Shown: positions 1 through 9,306, numbered from the stretch's first letter. The stretch: DNA of 64,000 nucleotides from Herbiconiux gentiana (GCF_024978135.1 NZ_JANTEZ010000001.1:496001-560000); one strand, 5' to 3'. A program made the numbers and translations. The notes: a model not told the origin generated them from the sequence alone.

Positions 1-1
1 C

Positions 2-1075
2 TCGATGGCGGCGGTGACGGAGCACATCGGGTTCGGGCTGACCTACTCCTCGACCTTCCTGCACCCGTTCACCGTCGCGCGGCTGCTCAACTCGCTCGAC
101 CACGTCACGGCCGGGCGCATCGCGTTCAACGTCGTCGCGTCGGCGCGGAGTGCCGACGCCGCCAACTACGGCTTCGACGAGCGGATGGACCATGACGAGC
201 GCTACGACCGGATGAGCGAGTTCATGACCGTGTGCCGCGAGCTCTGGGCGTCGGTGCCGGCCTCGGCCATCATCGCCGACCGGGTCACAGGGCGGTTCGC
301 CGACCCCGCGCAGATCAGCGCGATCGACCACGTCGGGCGGTACTTCCGGGTGAAGGGGCCCCTCGCCAGCGTGCCGAGCCCCCAGGGCTCACCCGTGCTC
401 GTGCAGGCGGGGAACTCCCCCAAGGGCATCGCCACTTCGGCGTCGTTCGTCGAGCTGGTCTTCGGCTTCGGCGCGAGCGTCGCCGGCCAGCAGCGCCATC
501 GGGCGGCGCTGGATGCGGCGCTCACGAGCGAGGGCCGGGACCCGGCCTCGGTCGGCATCCTCTGGGCGACGCAGGCGATCGTCGGGCGGAGCGCCCTGGA
601 AGCCGCGTCGCGCCGGGACGAGGTGGCGGCGTTCTGGAACGAGGAGGCGGTGGGGGCGTTCCTGTCGCACAACGTCGGCTTCGACTTCTCGACGCTGCCC
701 GCGAGCTTCACCCTCGACGAGCTGGTGGACGAGGTCAAGCGGGTGCAGGGCGCCCAGGGCGGGTTCGTCGGGGCACTCGTCGCCGAGCTCGGAGCGGAGA
801 CGACGCTCACCCGCACCGAGCTCTTCGAGCACGGCTGGCGTCACGCGACCGGGCTCGACCACACTCTCTGCGGCACCGCGGCCTCGATCGCGGACCAGCT
901 CGAGGAGAACTTCGCCGCCACGGGTGGGCACGGCGGCTACATGTTCTCGAGCCCGCTCGCCGCGCCGTCGGGGGCGGCCGATCTCGCCGAGCTGCTCGTG
1001 CCGGAGCTGCGGCGGCGGGGCGCCCTGGCGCCTCGGTATCCGGGGGCGACGCTGAGGGAGAACCTCAGGGGCTGA
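2..1075 (+). CDS. LLM-class flavin-dependent monooxygenase (NtaA/SnaA/DszA type), 5' end outside window
   Basis: The reading frame is open from the first bases, so the true start lies upstream. About 357 residues are visible, against roughly 430-450 for the NtaA/SnaA/DszA branch of the bacterial luciferase superfamily. Visible family traits are the segment around residues 30-50 (LDHVTAGRIAFNVV), the Asn-Tyr-Gly stretch, the ERYDRMSEF block and the VLVQAGNSPKG stretch. Such enzymes oxidise small substrates with O2 and FMNH2 supplied by a separate reductase; the substrate cannot be told from sequence. It converges on ispG with only 7 bases between the stops. An ATG at position 5 is in frame but is probably internal. 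Confidence 0.85.
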   Translation, partial: SMAAVTEHIGFGLTYSSTFLHPFTVARLLNSLDHVTAGRIAFNVVASARSADAANYGFDERMDHDERYDRMSEFMTVCRELWASVPASAIIADRVTGRFADPAQISAIDHVGRYFRVKGPLASVPSPQGSPVLVQAGNSPKGIATSASFVELVFGFGASVAGQQRHRAALDAALTSEGRDPASVGILWATQAIVGRSALEAASRRDEVAAFWNEEAVGAFLSHNVGFDFSTLPASFTLDELVDEVKRVQGAQGGFVGALVAELGAETTLTRTELFEHGWRHATGLDHTLCGTAASIADQLEENFAATGGHGGYMFSSPLAAPSGAADLAELLVPELRRRGALAPRYPGATLRENLRG

Positions 1076-1082
1076 CTCGGCA

Positions 1083-2234
1083 TCAGGCCGTGACGACCTC
1101 GGGGGTGCCGATCTCGCCCGGGGGCATCTCGGCGGCGAGACGGTTGGCCTCCTCGATCAGGGTCGCGACGATCTCCGATTCGGGGACGGTCTTGATGACC
1201 TCGCCCTTGACGAAGATCTGGCCCTTGCCGTTGCCCGAGGCGACACCGAGGTCGGCCTCGCGAGCCTCGCCCGGGCCGTTCACGACGCAGCCCATCACGG
1301 CGACGCGCAGCGGCACGGTCATGCCCTCGAGCCCGTCGGTGACGTCGTTCGCGAGCTTGTACACGTCGACCTGCGCGCGGCCGCACGAGGGGCACGACAC
1401 GATCTCGAGCTTGCGCTCGCGGAGGTTCAGCGACTGCAGGATCTGCAGCCCGACCTTGACCTCCTCGGCCGGCGGGGCCGACAGCGAGACGCGGATGGTG
1501 TCGCCGATGCCCTCGGAGAGCAGGATGCCGAACGCCGTGGCGCTCTTGATCGTGCCCTGGAACGACGGCCCGGCCTCGGTCACACCGAGGTGCAGCGGCC
1601 AGTCGCCCCGCTCGGCGAGCAGGCGGTAGGCCTTGACCATGACGATCGGGTCGTTGTGCTTGACCGAGATCTTGAAGTCGTGGAAGTCGTGCTCCTCGAA
1701 CAGCGAGGCCTCCCAGACGGCGCTCTCGACGAGGGCCTCGGGGGTCGCCTTGCCGTACTTCTCGAGCAGGCGCGGGTCGAGCGAGCCGGCGTTCACGCCG
1801 ATGCGGATCGAGACCTCGGCAGCCTTGGCCGCCGCGGCGATCTCGCCCACCTTGTCGTCGAACTTGCGGATGTTGCCCGGATTCACGCGCACGGCCGCAC
1901 AGCCGGCGTCGATCGCGGCGAAGACGTAGTTCGGCTGGAAGTGGATGTCGGCGATCACCGGGATCTGCGACTTCTTCGCGATGATCGGCAGGGCTTCGGC
2001 GTCGTCGCGGGACGGCACGGCCACACGGACGATGTCGCAGCCCGAGGCGGTGAGCTCGGCGATCTGCTGCAGGGTGGCGTTGATGTTCGGCGTGGGAGTC
2101 GTGGTCATCGACTGCACGCTCACCGGGGCGTCGCCGCCCACGAGCACCTTGCCGACCTTGATCTGGCGCGACTTACGACGGGGAGCGAGGGTTTCGGGCG
2201 GGGGTTTGGGCATCCCCAAGTTGACTGCAGGCAC
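1083..2234 (-). CDS. ispG: 4-hydroxy-3-methylbut-2-enyl diphosphate synthase (IspG/GcpE)
   Basis: 383 residues, the normal length for bacterial IspG. The enzyme is the penultimate step of the MEP isoprenoid pathway, reducing ME-cPP to HMBPP with a [4Fe-4S] cluster. The N-terminal TIM-barrel part shows [11 protein letters not shown] and [12 protein letters not shown]. The C-terminal domain carries the cluster cysteines in CPSCGR and in CVVNGPGEA. The N-terminal block [19 protein letters not shown] resembles other actinobacterial IspG proteins and supports the GTG start at 2234, which has a -10-like hexamer six bases upstream and no Shine-Dalgarno. It lies downstream of rseP and dxr on the same strand; dxr is an earlier step of the same pathway. 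Confidence 0.96.
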   Translation of the reverse strand: MPAVNLGMPKPPPETLAPRRKSRQIKVGKVLVGGDAPVSVQSMTTTPTPNINATLQQIAELTASGCDIVRVAVPSRDDAEALPIIAKKSQIPVIADIHFQPNYVFAAIDAGCAAVRVNPGNIRKFDDKVGEIAAAAKAAEVSIRIGVNAGSLDPRLLEKYGKATPEALVESAVWEASLFEEHDFHDFKISVKHNDPIVMVKAYRLLAERGDWPLHLGVTEAGPSFQGTIKSATAFGILLSEGIGDTIRVSLSAPPAEEVKVGLQILQSLNLRERKLEIVSCPSCGRAQVDVYKLANDVTDGLEGMTVPLRVAVMGCVVNGPGEAREADLGVASGNGKGQIFVKGEVIKTVPESEIVATLIEEANRLAAEMPPGEIGTPEVVTA

Positions 2235-2240
2235 GGGTTC

Positions 2241-2246
2241 AGTCTA
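2241..2246 (-). promoter_or_regulatory. Predicted -10 element of leaderless ispG promoter
   Basis: On the minus strand TAGACT is followed by six bases and then the GTG start of ispG. No Shine-Dalgarno is visible, so the transcript is probably leaderless. No convincing -35 hexamer at the usual spacing. Confidence 0.5.
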
Positions 2247-2349
2247 GATCCGCAGTCTGGATGCACGGTCAGGGCGGGCCGGATCCTGAACGTTCTGTGA
2301 GCCCGCGCCGGCGCGCTGCGCGCCCGACCGGCGAGGGTGACGGTGACGG

Positions 2350-2398
2350 GCGGATGCGCATCCGCTCGTCACGTGGCCGGAGCGGATGCGCATCCGCT
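2350..2398. repeat. Two copies of a perfect 16-bp palindrome between ispG and rseP
   Basis: GCGGATGCGCATCCGC occurs at 2350-2365 and again at 2382-2397; the second copy is palindromic over 18 bp (2381-2398). They fill the 170-base gap upstream of ispG and just past the rseP stop. They could be protein-binding sites or small hairpins. The core is built from GGATGC, a word common across this window. Confidence 0.7.
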
Positions 2399-2404
2399 CG
2401 CCGC

Positions 2405-3736
2405 TCAGCCGAAGAGGTCGATCGGCTTCACGATGTCGGCGTAGACGAGCAGCGCCGTCATGCCGCCGAACAGGATGACGACCGCGAACGTCAGCGGCAT
2501 GAGCTTCGCCGCGTCGACCGGCCCCGGGTCGGGCCGCTTGAAGACCTTGGCGACGAAGCGGCGGATGCCCTCCCACAGCGCCGACACGACGTGGCCGCCG
2601 TCGAGCGGGGTGAGCGGCACGAGGTTGATCACGAAGAGCGCGATGTTGAGCGAGCCGAGGAGACCGAGGAGGCTCGCCGCCTTCGAAGCGAGCGGGATGG
2701 TGTCGATCGAGGCGATCTCGCCGGCGACGCGGCCGACGCCGACGACGCTGATCGGGCCGTTCGGGTCGCGTTCGCCCGAGCCGAACGCAGCCTGCGCGAC
2801 GTCGTAGAGGCGCTGCGGCAGGTTCGCCACGAGCGCGACGGTGTGGCCGATGTTCTCGCCGATGAACGCGGGCACCGCGGTGATGGGCTGCGGCACGAGC
2901 TCGCTGGCGGCGCCGATGCCGACGAAGCCGACCTCCTCAGTGAGGTTCTGGCCGTCAGCGTCGGTGACGATCTTGCCGTCGTCGCCGTAGACGTAGCGCT
3001 CGGTGAGCAGCGGGGTGAGGCTCAGGGTCTGCTCGCTGCCGTCGCGCTCGACGACCACCGGCAGGGTCTCGCCGGCGGCGTCGCGGATGATGCCCGTCGA
3101 CTGCTCCCAGCTGTCGATCGGCGTGCCCCCGATGCTGACGAGGGTGTCGCCCGGCTTCAGCCCGGCCGCGGCGCCCGGCGACGGCTGGTCACCGGTCTCG
3201 CAGCTCTGCCGTTCGCTCGTCGCCGGCAGCACGCAGGCCGAGACGCTGCCGATCGTGGTCGAGGACTGCGCCGTGCCGAAGCCGACGAGAGTGATCGAGA
3301 AGAACACGACGGCGAGCACCAGGTTCATGAACGGCCCGCCGAGCATCACGATGATGCGCTGCCAGACCGGCTTGCGGTAGAAGGCGCGGTCGTCCTCGTC
3401 GACACCGATGGTGAGCTGGGACTGCTCGCGGGCGTCCTGCGCCATCGACTGGAAGAAGCCGGTGCTGTTCGCCACCGCCTTCTGGCCCTCGCGGCGCGGC
3501 GGGAACATGCCGATCATCGAGATGTAGCCGCCGAGCGGGATCGCCTTCACGCCGTACTCGGTCTCGCCGCGCCGGCGGGAGAGCACGGTCGGACCGAAGC
3601 CGATCATGTACTGGGTGACCTTGATGCCGAAGAGCTTCGCCGGCACCAGGTGGCCGACCTCGTGCAGGCCGATGGAGACGGCGAGCCCGACGGCGATGAT
3701 GAGCACGCCGAGAATGAACTGCAGGACCGTTTCCAC
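2405..3736 (-). CDS. rseP: Site-2 intramembrane zinc metalloprotease, RseP/M50 family
   Basis: 443 residues. The first membrane helix carries the zinc motif HEVGH at about residues 25-29, and the last part carries NLVPLTPLDGGH, the third-ligand motif of family M50. A PDZ domain sits in the middle (GLKPGDTLVSIGGTPI), as in RseP and mycobacterial Rip1. Expected role: membrane cleavage of anti-sigma factors and remnant peptides during envelope stress. It lies between dxr and ispG, a linkage commonly seen in actinobacteria. The start is GTG at 3736 with a -10-like TAGGGT six bases upstream. A 260-residue insertion-rich extracytoplasmic loop with two Cys is typical of the actinobacterial branch. 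Confidence 0.93.
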   Translation of the reverse strand: METVLQFILGVLIIAVGLAVSIGLHEVGHLVPAKLFGIKVTQYMIGFGPTVLSRRRGETEYGVKAIPLGGYISMIGMFPPRREGQKAVANSTGFFQSMAQDAREQSQLTIGVDEDDRAFYRKPVWQRIIVMLGGPFMNLVLAVVFFSITLVGFGTAQSSTTIGSVSACVLPATSERQSCETGDQPSPGAAAGLKPGDTLVSIGGTPIDSWEQSTGIIRDAAGETLPVVVERDGSEQTLSLTPLLTERYVYGDDGKIVTDADGQNLTEEVGFVGIGAASELVPQPITAVPAFIGENIGHTVALVANLPQRLYDVAQAAFGSGERDPNGPISVVGVGRVAGEIASIDTIPLASKAASLLGLLGSLNIALFVINLVPLTPLDGGHVVSALWEGIRRFVAKVFKRPDPGPVDAAKLMPLTFAVVILFGGMTALLVYADIVKPIDLFG

Positions 3737-3742
3737 ACGAGG

Positions 3743-3748
3743 ACCCTA
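3743..3748 (-). promoter_or_regulatory. Predicted -10 element of leaderless rseP promoter
   Basis: TAGGGT on the minus strand, then six bases, then the GTG start of rseP. No Shine-Dalgarno precedes the start. Confidence 0.45.
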
Positions 3749-3853
3749 CCCGCCGCCCCGATGGCGCCGCTGACCGTTGGCTGAACGGATGCTCGACGCA
3801 CGGGCCCCGCCCCGGGCCCTTCCTGCACAAGGGTGGAGTCGCGGGGCTTGCCG

Positions 3854-4939
3854 TCAGGCGGTGGCGATGAGCTGCTCGGCGGTCGCCCGCGCCCACAGCT
3901 CGGCCTCGGCGAGGGACTCGCGGGTGACGGTCTCGCCCGGCATCTCGTGCGCGTCGACCACCCGCTGCACCGTGTCGACGATGTCGAGGAAGCCGATGCG
4001 CCCCGCGTGGAACGCCGCGACCGCCTGCTCGTTCGCCGCGTTGAACACCGCGGGGAAGCTGCCGCCCGCGCGCCCGACCTGCTTCGCCAGAGCGACCGCC
4101 GGGAAGGCGACCTCATCCAGCGGCGCGAAGGTCCACTCGTGCGACGCCGTCCAGTCGATCGGGGTGCCGACCCCGGCGACGCGGTTCGGCCAGTCGAGCC
4201 CGAGCGAGATCGGCAGCCGCATGTCGGGCGGCGAGGCCTGGGCGATGGTCGAGCCGTCGACGAACTCGACCATCGAGTGCACGACCGACTGCGGATGCAC
4301 GGTCACCTCGATGTCGGCGTAGGCGACGTCGAACAGCAGATGCGCCTCGATCACCTCCAGCCCCTTGTTGACGAGGGTGGCGGAGTTCGTGGTGACGACG
4401 AGACCCATGTCCCAGGTGGGGTGGGCGAGGGCCTCCCGCGGGGTGACGTCGGCCATCTGCTCGCGCGTGCGGCCTCGGAACGGGCCGCCCGACGCCGTGA
4501 GCACGAGCCGGGACACCTCGGCCGCCGTGCCCGAGCGGAGCGCCTGCGCGATGGCGGAGTGCTCGGAGTCGACGGGGACGATCTGCCCAGGGGCCGCGGC
4601 GCTCCGCACGAGGTCGCCGCCGACGATGAGGCTCTCCTTGTTGGCGAGGGCGAGGGTGCGGCCGGCCTCGAGCGCGGCGAGCGTCGGCCCGAGACCGACG
4701 CTTCCGGTGATGCCGTTCAGTACGACGTCGGCCTCGACGTCGCGCACGAGCTGCTCGGCCTCCAGTTCGCCGAGGCCGGTGTCGGCCACCCTGAACTCGG
4801 CCGCCTGCGTGTCGAGCACCGTGCGGTTCGTGCCGGCCACCAGGCCGACCACCTCGAAGCGCTCGGGATCGGCCCGGATGACGTCGAGCGCCTGGACGCC
4901 GATGGAGCCGGTGGAACCGAGGATGATGACGCGTCTCAT
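3854..4939 (-). CDS. dxr: 1-deoxy-D-xylulose-5-phosphate reductoisomerase
   Basis: 361 residues from the ATG at 4939. Catalyses the NADPH-dependent rearrangement of DXP to MEP, the committed step of non-mevalonate isoprenoid synthesis. The NADPH loop GSTGSIG is at the N terminus, followed by LANKESLI, the metal- and substrate-binding PVDSEHSAI, the flexible-loop TASGGPFR and the [11 protein letters not shown] block. An ATG six codons upstream (4957) is in frame, but the protein family begins right before the GSTGSIG strand, so 4939 is preferred. It is upstream of rseP and ispG on the same strand, 117 bases from rseP. Confidence 0.95.
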   Translation of the reverse strand: MRRVIILGSTGSIGVQALDVIRADPERFEVVGLVAGTNRTVLDTQAAEFRVADTGLGELEAEQLVRDVEADVVLNGITGSVGLGPTLAALEAGRTLALANKESLIVGGDLVRSAAAPGQIVPVDSEHSAIAQALRSGTAAEVSRLVLTASGGPFRGRTREQMADVTPREALAHPTWDMGLVVTTNSATLVNKGLEVIEAHLLFDVAYADIEVTVHPQSVVHSMVEFVDGSTIAQASPPDMRLPISLGLDWPNRVAGVGTPIDWTASHEWTFAPLDEVAFPAVALAKQVGRAGGSFPAVFNAANEQAVAAFHAGRIGFLDIVDTVQRVVDAHEMPGETVTRESLAEAELWARATAEQLIATA

Positions 4940-5001
4940 GTCGCCATCATCGCGCATCCGCCGGGGAACGGCAGAACGTGACCGGGGCTGGGGAGGAACA
5001 C

Positions 5002-5035
5002 GACGGGGCCGCCCTCTGTGGAGGACGGCCCCGTC
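5002..5035. terminator. GC-rich hairpin between the FKBP lipoprotein gene and dxr
   Basis: A perfect 10-bp stem (GACGGGGCCG at 5002-5011 pairing with CGGCCCCGTC at 5026-5035) with a 14-base loop, 18 bases after the stop of the FKBP gene. There is no clear T tract, so it is a terminator-like hairpin only. Confidence 0.55.
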
Positions 5036-5053
5036 GGGAAGCAGTGCTGCAGG

Positions 5054-6037
5054 CTACGCCGAGGCGCTCGCGAGGATGTCGACCACGAACACCAGGGTGT
5101 CGGTGCCCGAGATGCCGGCGGCGCTGTTGCCCTCGGAGCCGTAGCCGAGCTCCGGCGGGATGACGACGAGGACCTGCGAGCCGACGGTCTGGCCGACGAG
5201 GGCCGCGGAGAAGCCCTTCACGACGCCCGTGGTCTGGAAGGTGGTCGGGCCGCCGGTGCCCCAGCTCTGGTCGAAGACCTTGCCGGTGCCCCAGATGACG
5301 CCCTGGTACTGCACGGTCACGTTGTCGCCGTCACCGACGACGACGCCGTCACCCTTCTTCAGGGTCTCCATCTTCAGCTCGGTCGGCGGGTCGGCGTCGG
5401 GGATCGTGACGGTGGGCGCGCCGTCGTCGGCGAGCTCGACGGTGGGGAAGCCGTCCTGGGCGGGCTGGTCGACGCCGTCCGCGCGGTCGGGGATGATCGC
5501 CTCGATGTCGGCGACCATGACGAGCGAGTCGGTGGCCGCGACGCCGAGGGATTCGTTGCCCTGGTCGCCGAAGGCCTCGGCCGGCGGGATGACCGCGACG
5601 ACGCGCGAGCCGACGGTGTTGCAGAGCACGGCCTTCAGGAGGCCCGGGATGTACTGGCTGTCGTCGGTGCTGAGCTGCAGCGCGGTGCCGCCCTCGTCGA
5701 GGGTGGAGAAGACCTTGGTGCCGCTGGTGCCGTTGTAGACGGTGAAGTCGACCGTCGCGGTCATGCCCGACTCGATCGTCTCGCCGTCACCCTCGATGGC
5801 GACGGTGCGCTCGGTGGTGTCGACGTTCAGCGGGCCGGTGAAGCTCGTGGTGGGCGCGGCGCCGAAGTCGCCGGTGACCGTGACGGACTTCGAGGCGCTG
5901 CCGTCGGTCGCGCACTGCACGGCGTCGGCGGCCGGCGACGAGGTCGCGTCGTCGGTCGAGGGGGTCGAGGCCGAGCAGCCGGCCAGCAGGAGCGTGGCGG
6001 CGACGGCTGCGGCGGCGAAGGCCGGGAGTGAGCGCAT
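5054..6037 (-). CDS. Lipoprotein with two FKBP-type peptidyl-prolyl isomerase domains
   Basis: 327 residues from the ATG at 6037, which has AGAGGA a few bases upstream. A signal peptide ends in the lipobox LLAGC, so the mature protein should be anchored to the outer face of the membrane. Two FKBP domains follow. The first, around residues 95-195, keeps VVAVIPPAEAFGDQG. The second, around residues 225-325, is the better preserved (VTVQYQGVIW, VFDQSW, VLVVIPPELGYGSEG). It should assist folding of exported proteins. A TTG 18 bases upstream of the ATG is in frame but has no ribosome site. It is followed by a hairpin and then dxr. Confidence 0.9.
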   Translation of the reverse strand: MRSLPAFAAAAVAATLLLAGCSASTPSTDDATSSPAADAVQCATDGSASKSVTVTGDFGAAPTTSFTGPLNVDTTERTVAIEGDGETIESGMTATVDFTVYNGTSGTKVFSTLDEGGTALQLSTDDSQYIPGLLKAVLCNTVGSRVVAVIPPAEAFGDQGNESLGVAATDSLVMVADIEAIIPDRADGVDQPAQDGFPTVELADDGAPTVTIPDADPPTELKMETLKKGDGVVVGDGDNVTVQYQGVIWGTGKVFDQSWGTGGPTTFQTTGVVKGFSAALVGQTVGSQVLVVIPPELGYGSEGNSAAGISGTDTLVFVVDILASASA

Positions 6038-6176
6038 GAGTCCTCTTCGTGACAATGGGGGGAAGCGCCCAGTCTCGCCCAGCCTCCTTGCCGCAAGCTG
6101 GTGACGCGCTGGGAGCGACCCACCCCGCCCCGAACCTCCACCCGCCGCCGACTCACGAAGAAGCCGCCGGTCCGCG

Positions 6177-7628
6177 TCAGGCGCTGCCGGATGCGGGCGG
6201 CGCGGCGGGGGTGGCGGGGGCGGCGGGGGTGGCGGGCGCGGCGGGGGCGGCGCGGCGGGGGTTCTGGATGCCCACGAGGGAGACGAGCCCGCCCGCCACG
6301 AAGAAGATCGCCGCGACGAGCACCACCCGGTGGAACCCCGCGAGGTCGAGCACCGCGGTGCCGGCGATGAGGCTCGCGAGCGCCACGGCGATCAGCCCCG
6401 CCACTCGCGAGACCGCGTTGTTCACCGCCGAGGCGATGCCCGAGCGCGCCGGGTCGATTGCACCGAGGATGGCCGCCGTGAGCGGGGCGACCGTGATGGA
6501 CATGCCGAGGCCGAAGACGAGGATGGCCGGCAGCACCTGCGTGACGTAGTCGGCACTCTCGTCGACCCGCAGCATCAGCAGGAACCCGGCGCCGGCGAGA
6601 AGTGGCCCCACCGTCATGAACAGCCGCGGCCCGATGCGCCCCGAGAGGCGCCCGAACAGCGACGACAGCCCGATCAGCAGCAGGCTCGTGGGGATCATGG
6701 CGAACCCCGCCTCGGTAGCGCTGTAGCCCGCCACCTGCTGCAGGAACACCGCGATGCTGAAGAAGCCGAGCGACAGCGCCCCGTAGATGAGGAACGTCGC
6801 GACGTTGCCGACCGAGAAGTTGCGAACCCGGAACAGCGCCAGCGGCAGCATCGGCTGCTTCGCCAGCCGCTCGTTCACGAGGAACCCGGCGAACGCCAGC
6901 ACCCCGACCACGAGCGGCACCAGCACCACGGGCGAACCCCAGCCGAAGTTGGCCTGCTCGATCAGCGCGAACACCGGAAGCCCGAGCCCCACGATGCCGA
7001 GCAGCGCCCCCAGCACGTCGATGCGCGCCCCCGTGGCGTGGTGCGCGTCACGCGGCAGCCGCACGACGAGCACGACGGCGACCACGATCGGCAGCACGTT
7101 GATGCCGAACACGAGCCGCCACGAGAGCTGGTCGACGAGCACCCCGCCGAGGATGGGGCCGGCGATGTTGGCGACACTGGTGAACGCCGTCCACGTGCCG
7201 ATCGCACGGCTCTGCGCCGGCCCGCTGAAGTTCGCCAGGATCAACGCGAGCGAGGAGGGCACGAGCAGCGCCCCTGCGACCCCCTGCAACCCCCGCGACA
7301 CGATCAGGAATTCGATGGTGGGCGCGAAGGCGCACGCGAGCGACGTCACTCCGAAGCCCACCAGCCCGACGAGCAGCACCCGTTTGCGGCCGAACACGTC
7401 GCTCAGCGACCCGGCGAGCAGGATGACCGCACCGAGGGTGATGAGGTACGCGTCGACCACCCATTGCTGCGACGACAGCTCGCCGCCGAGCTCACGGCTG
7501 ATGGCCGGCAGCGCGACGTTGATGACCGTGGCGTCGAGGAACGAGATGAACGCGCTCAGGATCGCCACGACCAGCACGAGGCGCTGGGGGGAGGACATCT
7601 TCTCGGCCATCTGCACAGTCTCGTGCAT
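6177..7628 (-). CDS. DHA2-family MFS drug/proton antiporter (EmrB/QacA-like)
   Basis: About 483 residues with roughly 14 hydrophobic segments, the usual size for the 14-TM DHA2 subfamily. Motif A between helices 2 and 3 reads GSLSDVFGRKRVLL, and the first helix carries the DATVINVALPAI motif typical of EmrB/QacA exporters. Expected role: proton-driven export of hydrophobic compounds. The frame stays open far upstream into the divergent GH76 gene, so I place the start at the ATG at 7628; ATGs at 7610 and 7598 are also possible. The last 25 residues are a low-complexity Pro/Ala tail from a GC-rich repeat near 6190-6260. Confidence 0.88.
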   Translation of the reverse strand: MHETVQMAEKMSSPQRLVLVVAILSAFISFLDATVINVALPAISRELGGELSSQQWVVDAYLITLGAVILLAGSLSDVFGRKRVLLVGLVGFGVTSLACAFAPTIEFLIVSRGLQGVAGALLVPSSLALILANFSGPAQSRAIGTWTAFTSVANIAGPILGGVLVDQLSWRLVFGINVLPIVVAVVLVVRLPRDAHHATGARIDVLGALLGIVGLGLPVFALIEQANFGWGSPVVLVPLVVGVLAFAGFLVNERLAKQPMLPLALFRVRNFSVGNVATFLIYGALSLGFFSIAVFLQQVAGYSATEAGFAMIPTSLLLIGLSSLFGRLSGRIGPRLFMTVGPLLAGAGFLLMLRVDESADYVTQVLPAILVFGLGMSITVAPLTAAILGAIDPARSGIASAVNNAVSRVAGLIAVALASLIAGTAVLDLAGFHRVVLVAAIFFVAGGLVSLVGIQNPRRAAPAAPATPAAPATPAAPPASGSA

Positions 7629-7677
7629 CCGGAACCCGGGGGCGACCGCCGTCTGTCGAATGGGGAAGGAACCGCCG

Positions 7678-7683
7678 TAGGGT
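7678..7683 (+). promoter_or_regulatory. Predicted -10 element of GH76 gene
   Basis: TAGGGT lies exactly six bases before an in-frame GTG at 7690, arguing that the second GTG, not the one at 7684, is a leaderless start. It sits in the 55-base gap to the divergent MFS gene. Confidence 0.4.
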
Positions 7684-8802
7684 GTGGCTGTGCAGGACGA
7701 GACGGCGACCCGAGCCGCCCGAGCGCGTGCCCACGACGCCGCCGAGCGGGCCCAGCGCACGCTCGACGACCGCTTCTCGGTGCCGTGGCTGCCGGGTGCG
7801 GCGCTGAATGTCGCGCCGCCGAGCATCCGTCGCCTGCCCCAGCTCGTGCCGCTCAACCACTGGTGGCTCTCGCATCTGATCGAGGCCCGCCTCGACGCCT
7901 TCCACCGAACGGGCGACACGCGCCGGCTGCGGCAGGCCCGAGACGTGCTGCGGCTGCTGCGCCTGCGCAATCGTGGCCTCGCGAACGACTACTTCGACGA
8001 CATGGGTTGGCTCACCCTGGCCCTGATCGGACTCTTCGACGCCACCGCCGATGCGCGCCACCTCCGTGACGCCGAGGGGCTGTGGCGGCGCATCCGCAAC
8101 CGCGGCTGGAACGACCACGAGGGCCCGAGCGTGGCGTGGCGCGAGCAGCAGCCCGCCTACAAGAACGCCCCGAGCAACGGCGCCTTCGCGCTCGCCTCGG
8201 CCCGCCTGCACGCCCGCACCGGCGAGCCGCGCTACCGCGACGCCGCCGACGAGACCGTCGCCTGGCTCACCGAGCACCTGATCGCCCCCGACGGCACCGT
8301 GCTCGACGGCGTCAACCGCGAGGGCGACCACCGCGTCGACGCCGACTGGGTGTTCAGCTACAACCAGGGTGTGGTCGCGGCGGCGCTGCTCGAGCGGGCC
8401 TGGGTTCCGGATGCTCCGGCCGAGGCCTCCCGCGTCGCCCGGGCCGCGCTCCCCCGCCTCGCACCGCACGGTCTCGTCGAGGGCGAGACGGCCCGCGCCG
8501 ACCACCCGGGCGGAGGCGACGCCGGCCTGTTCAAGGGCATCCACATCCGCTACCTCGTCGAGGTCGCGCAGGCCCTGCCGCCCGGCGACGACCGCCACGC
8601 TCTTGCGAGGTTCGTCGAGACGGCGACGGATGCCTTGATCCGCACCCAGTCGGCCACGCCCGACGGCCGCGTGGGCGACGACTGGGGCCGCCCGGCCCCG
8701 CCGGTCACGTTCCTCTCGACGCAGCTCGCGGTCACCCTCGCGCTCGAAGCGCGCTGGCGCCTGGAGCGCGGCGCCGCCCGGCCCATGCCCCCTCGGGCCT
8801 AG
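7684..8802 (+). CDS. Glycoside hydrolase family 76 protein (alpha-1,6-mannanase-like)
   Basis: 372 residues forming an (alpha/alpha)6-barrel-type sequence. The adjacent acidic pair expected for GH76 is seen in NDYFDDMGWL at about residues 101-110, and the FSYNQG motif is present. GH76 enzymes cleave alpha-1,6-mannan; the actinobacterial substrate could be lipomannan-type glycans, but that is inference. Unlike secreted GH76 enzymes, no signal peptide or lipobox is visible, so this copy looks cytoplasmic. The start is GTG at 7684, or GTG at 7690 if leaderless. It overlaps the convergent gene at 8799 by four bases. Confidence 0.85.
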   Translation: MAVQDETATRAARARAHDAAERAQRTLDDRFSVPWLPGAALNVAPPSIRRLPQLVPLNHWWLSHLIEARLDAFHRTGDTRRLRQARDVLRLLRLRNRGLANDYFDDMGWLTLALIGLFDATADARHLRDAEGLWRRIRNRGWNDHEGPSVAWREQQPAYKNAPSNGAFALASARLHARTGEPRYRDAADETVAWLTEHLIAPDGTVLDGVNREGDHRVDADWVFSYNQGVVAAALLERAWVPDAPAEASRVARAALPRLAPHGLVEGETARADHPGGGDAGLFKGIHIRYLVEVAQALPPGDDRHALARFVETATDALIRTQSATPDGRVGDDWGRPAPPVTFLSTQLAVTLALEARWRLERGAARPMPPRA

Positions 8803-9287
8803 GCGCGCTGCACGACGTGCACCGCGAGGCGCGGTCGTGCGTCGACCGGGGCCTCGACGTCCACCGTCACGGTGCGGGCCAGGTCGACTCCCGGGGGCCC
8901 TGTGAGAGGCCGGATGCCCGGCACCTCGTCCACGGCGACGACGAACCGGTGCCGGCCGTCCGTGACAGGCGCGGCACCCGTGCCGGCGGTCCCGCTCCCG
9001 TGCGCGCCCGCGCCCGCGCTCGCGCCCGCATCAGCACCCGCACCCGCACCCGCGCTAGCGACCGCGCCTGTACCAGCGAACGTCGGATCGGCGATCGACG
9101 CCGCAACCCGCACCGCTCTCGCCTCGCCGACCGCCACCGCGGTGAGCTCCACCGTGCGCCCGAGAGCGGTCCGCGCATCCGCCCCCGCCCCCACCAGCGC
9201 GACCGCCTCGGCCCGGAACGCCTCGCCGAGGGTGCCCCGCAGCGTGCGACCGATCAGCACGAGGTGCACGACCTCGCCCGCGCTCAC
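8799..9287 (-). CDS. Hypothetical protein with Ala/Gly-rich central linker
   Basis: 162 residues that I do not recognise. Two folded-looking parts (about 1-70 and 110-162, both rich in beta-type Val/Thr/Arg patterns) flank a low-complexity linker of Ala, Gly, Ser and Asp at about 75-105, encoded by imperfect hexamer repeats near 9000-9065. It follows the OsmC gene by 19 bases on the same strand, so the two are probably co-transcribed. Its stop overlaps the convergent GH76 stop. Codon positions are strongly GC3-biased on this strand, which favours it over the opposite-strand frames. No signal peptide or membrane segment. Confidence 0.55.
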   Translation of the reverse strand: MSAGEVVHLVLIGRTLRGTLGEAFRAEAVALVGAGADARTALGRTVELTAVAVGEARAVRVAASIADPTFAGTGAVASAGAGAGADAGASAGAGAHGSGTAGTGAAPVTDGRHRFVVAVDEVPGIRPLTGPPGVDLARTVTVDVEAPVDARPRLAVHVVQRA

Positions 9288-9306
9288 GGCTACCCGCCCG
9301 AACCGA

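Noticed and set aside
2261-3784. Long plus-strand frame opposite rseP
   Set aside because: Arg/Asp/Val-rich mirror frame of a GC-biased gene; rseP on the minus strand has full motifs.
3854-4957. Longer dxr start at 4957
   Set aside because: It adds six residues before the family's usual N terminus and has no ribosome site.
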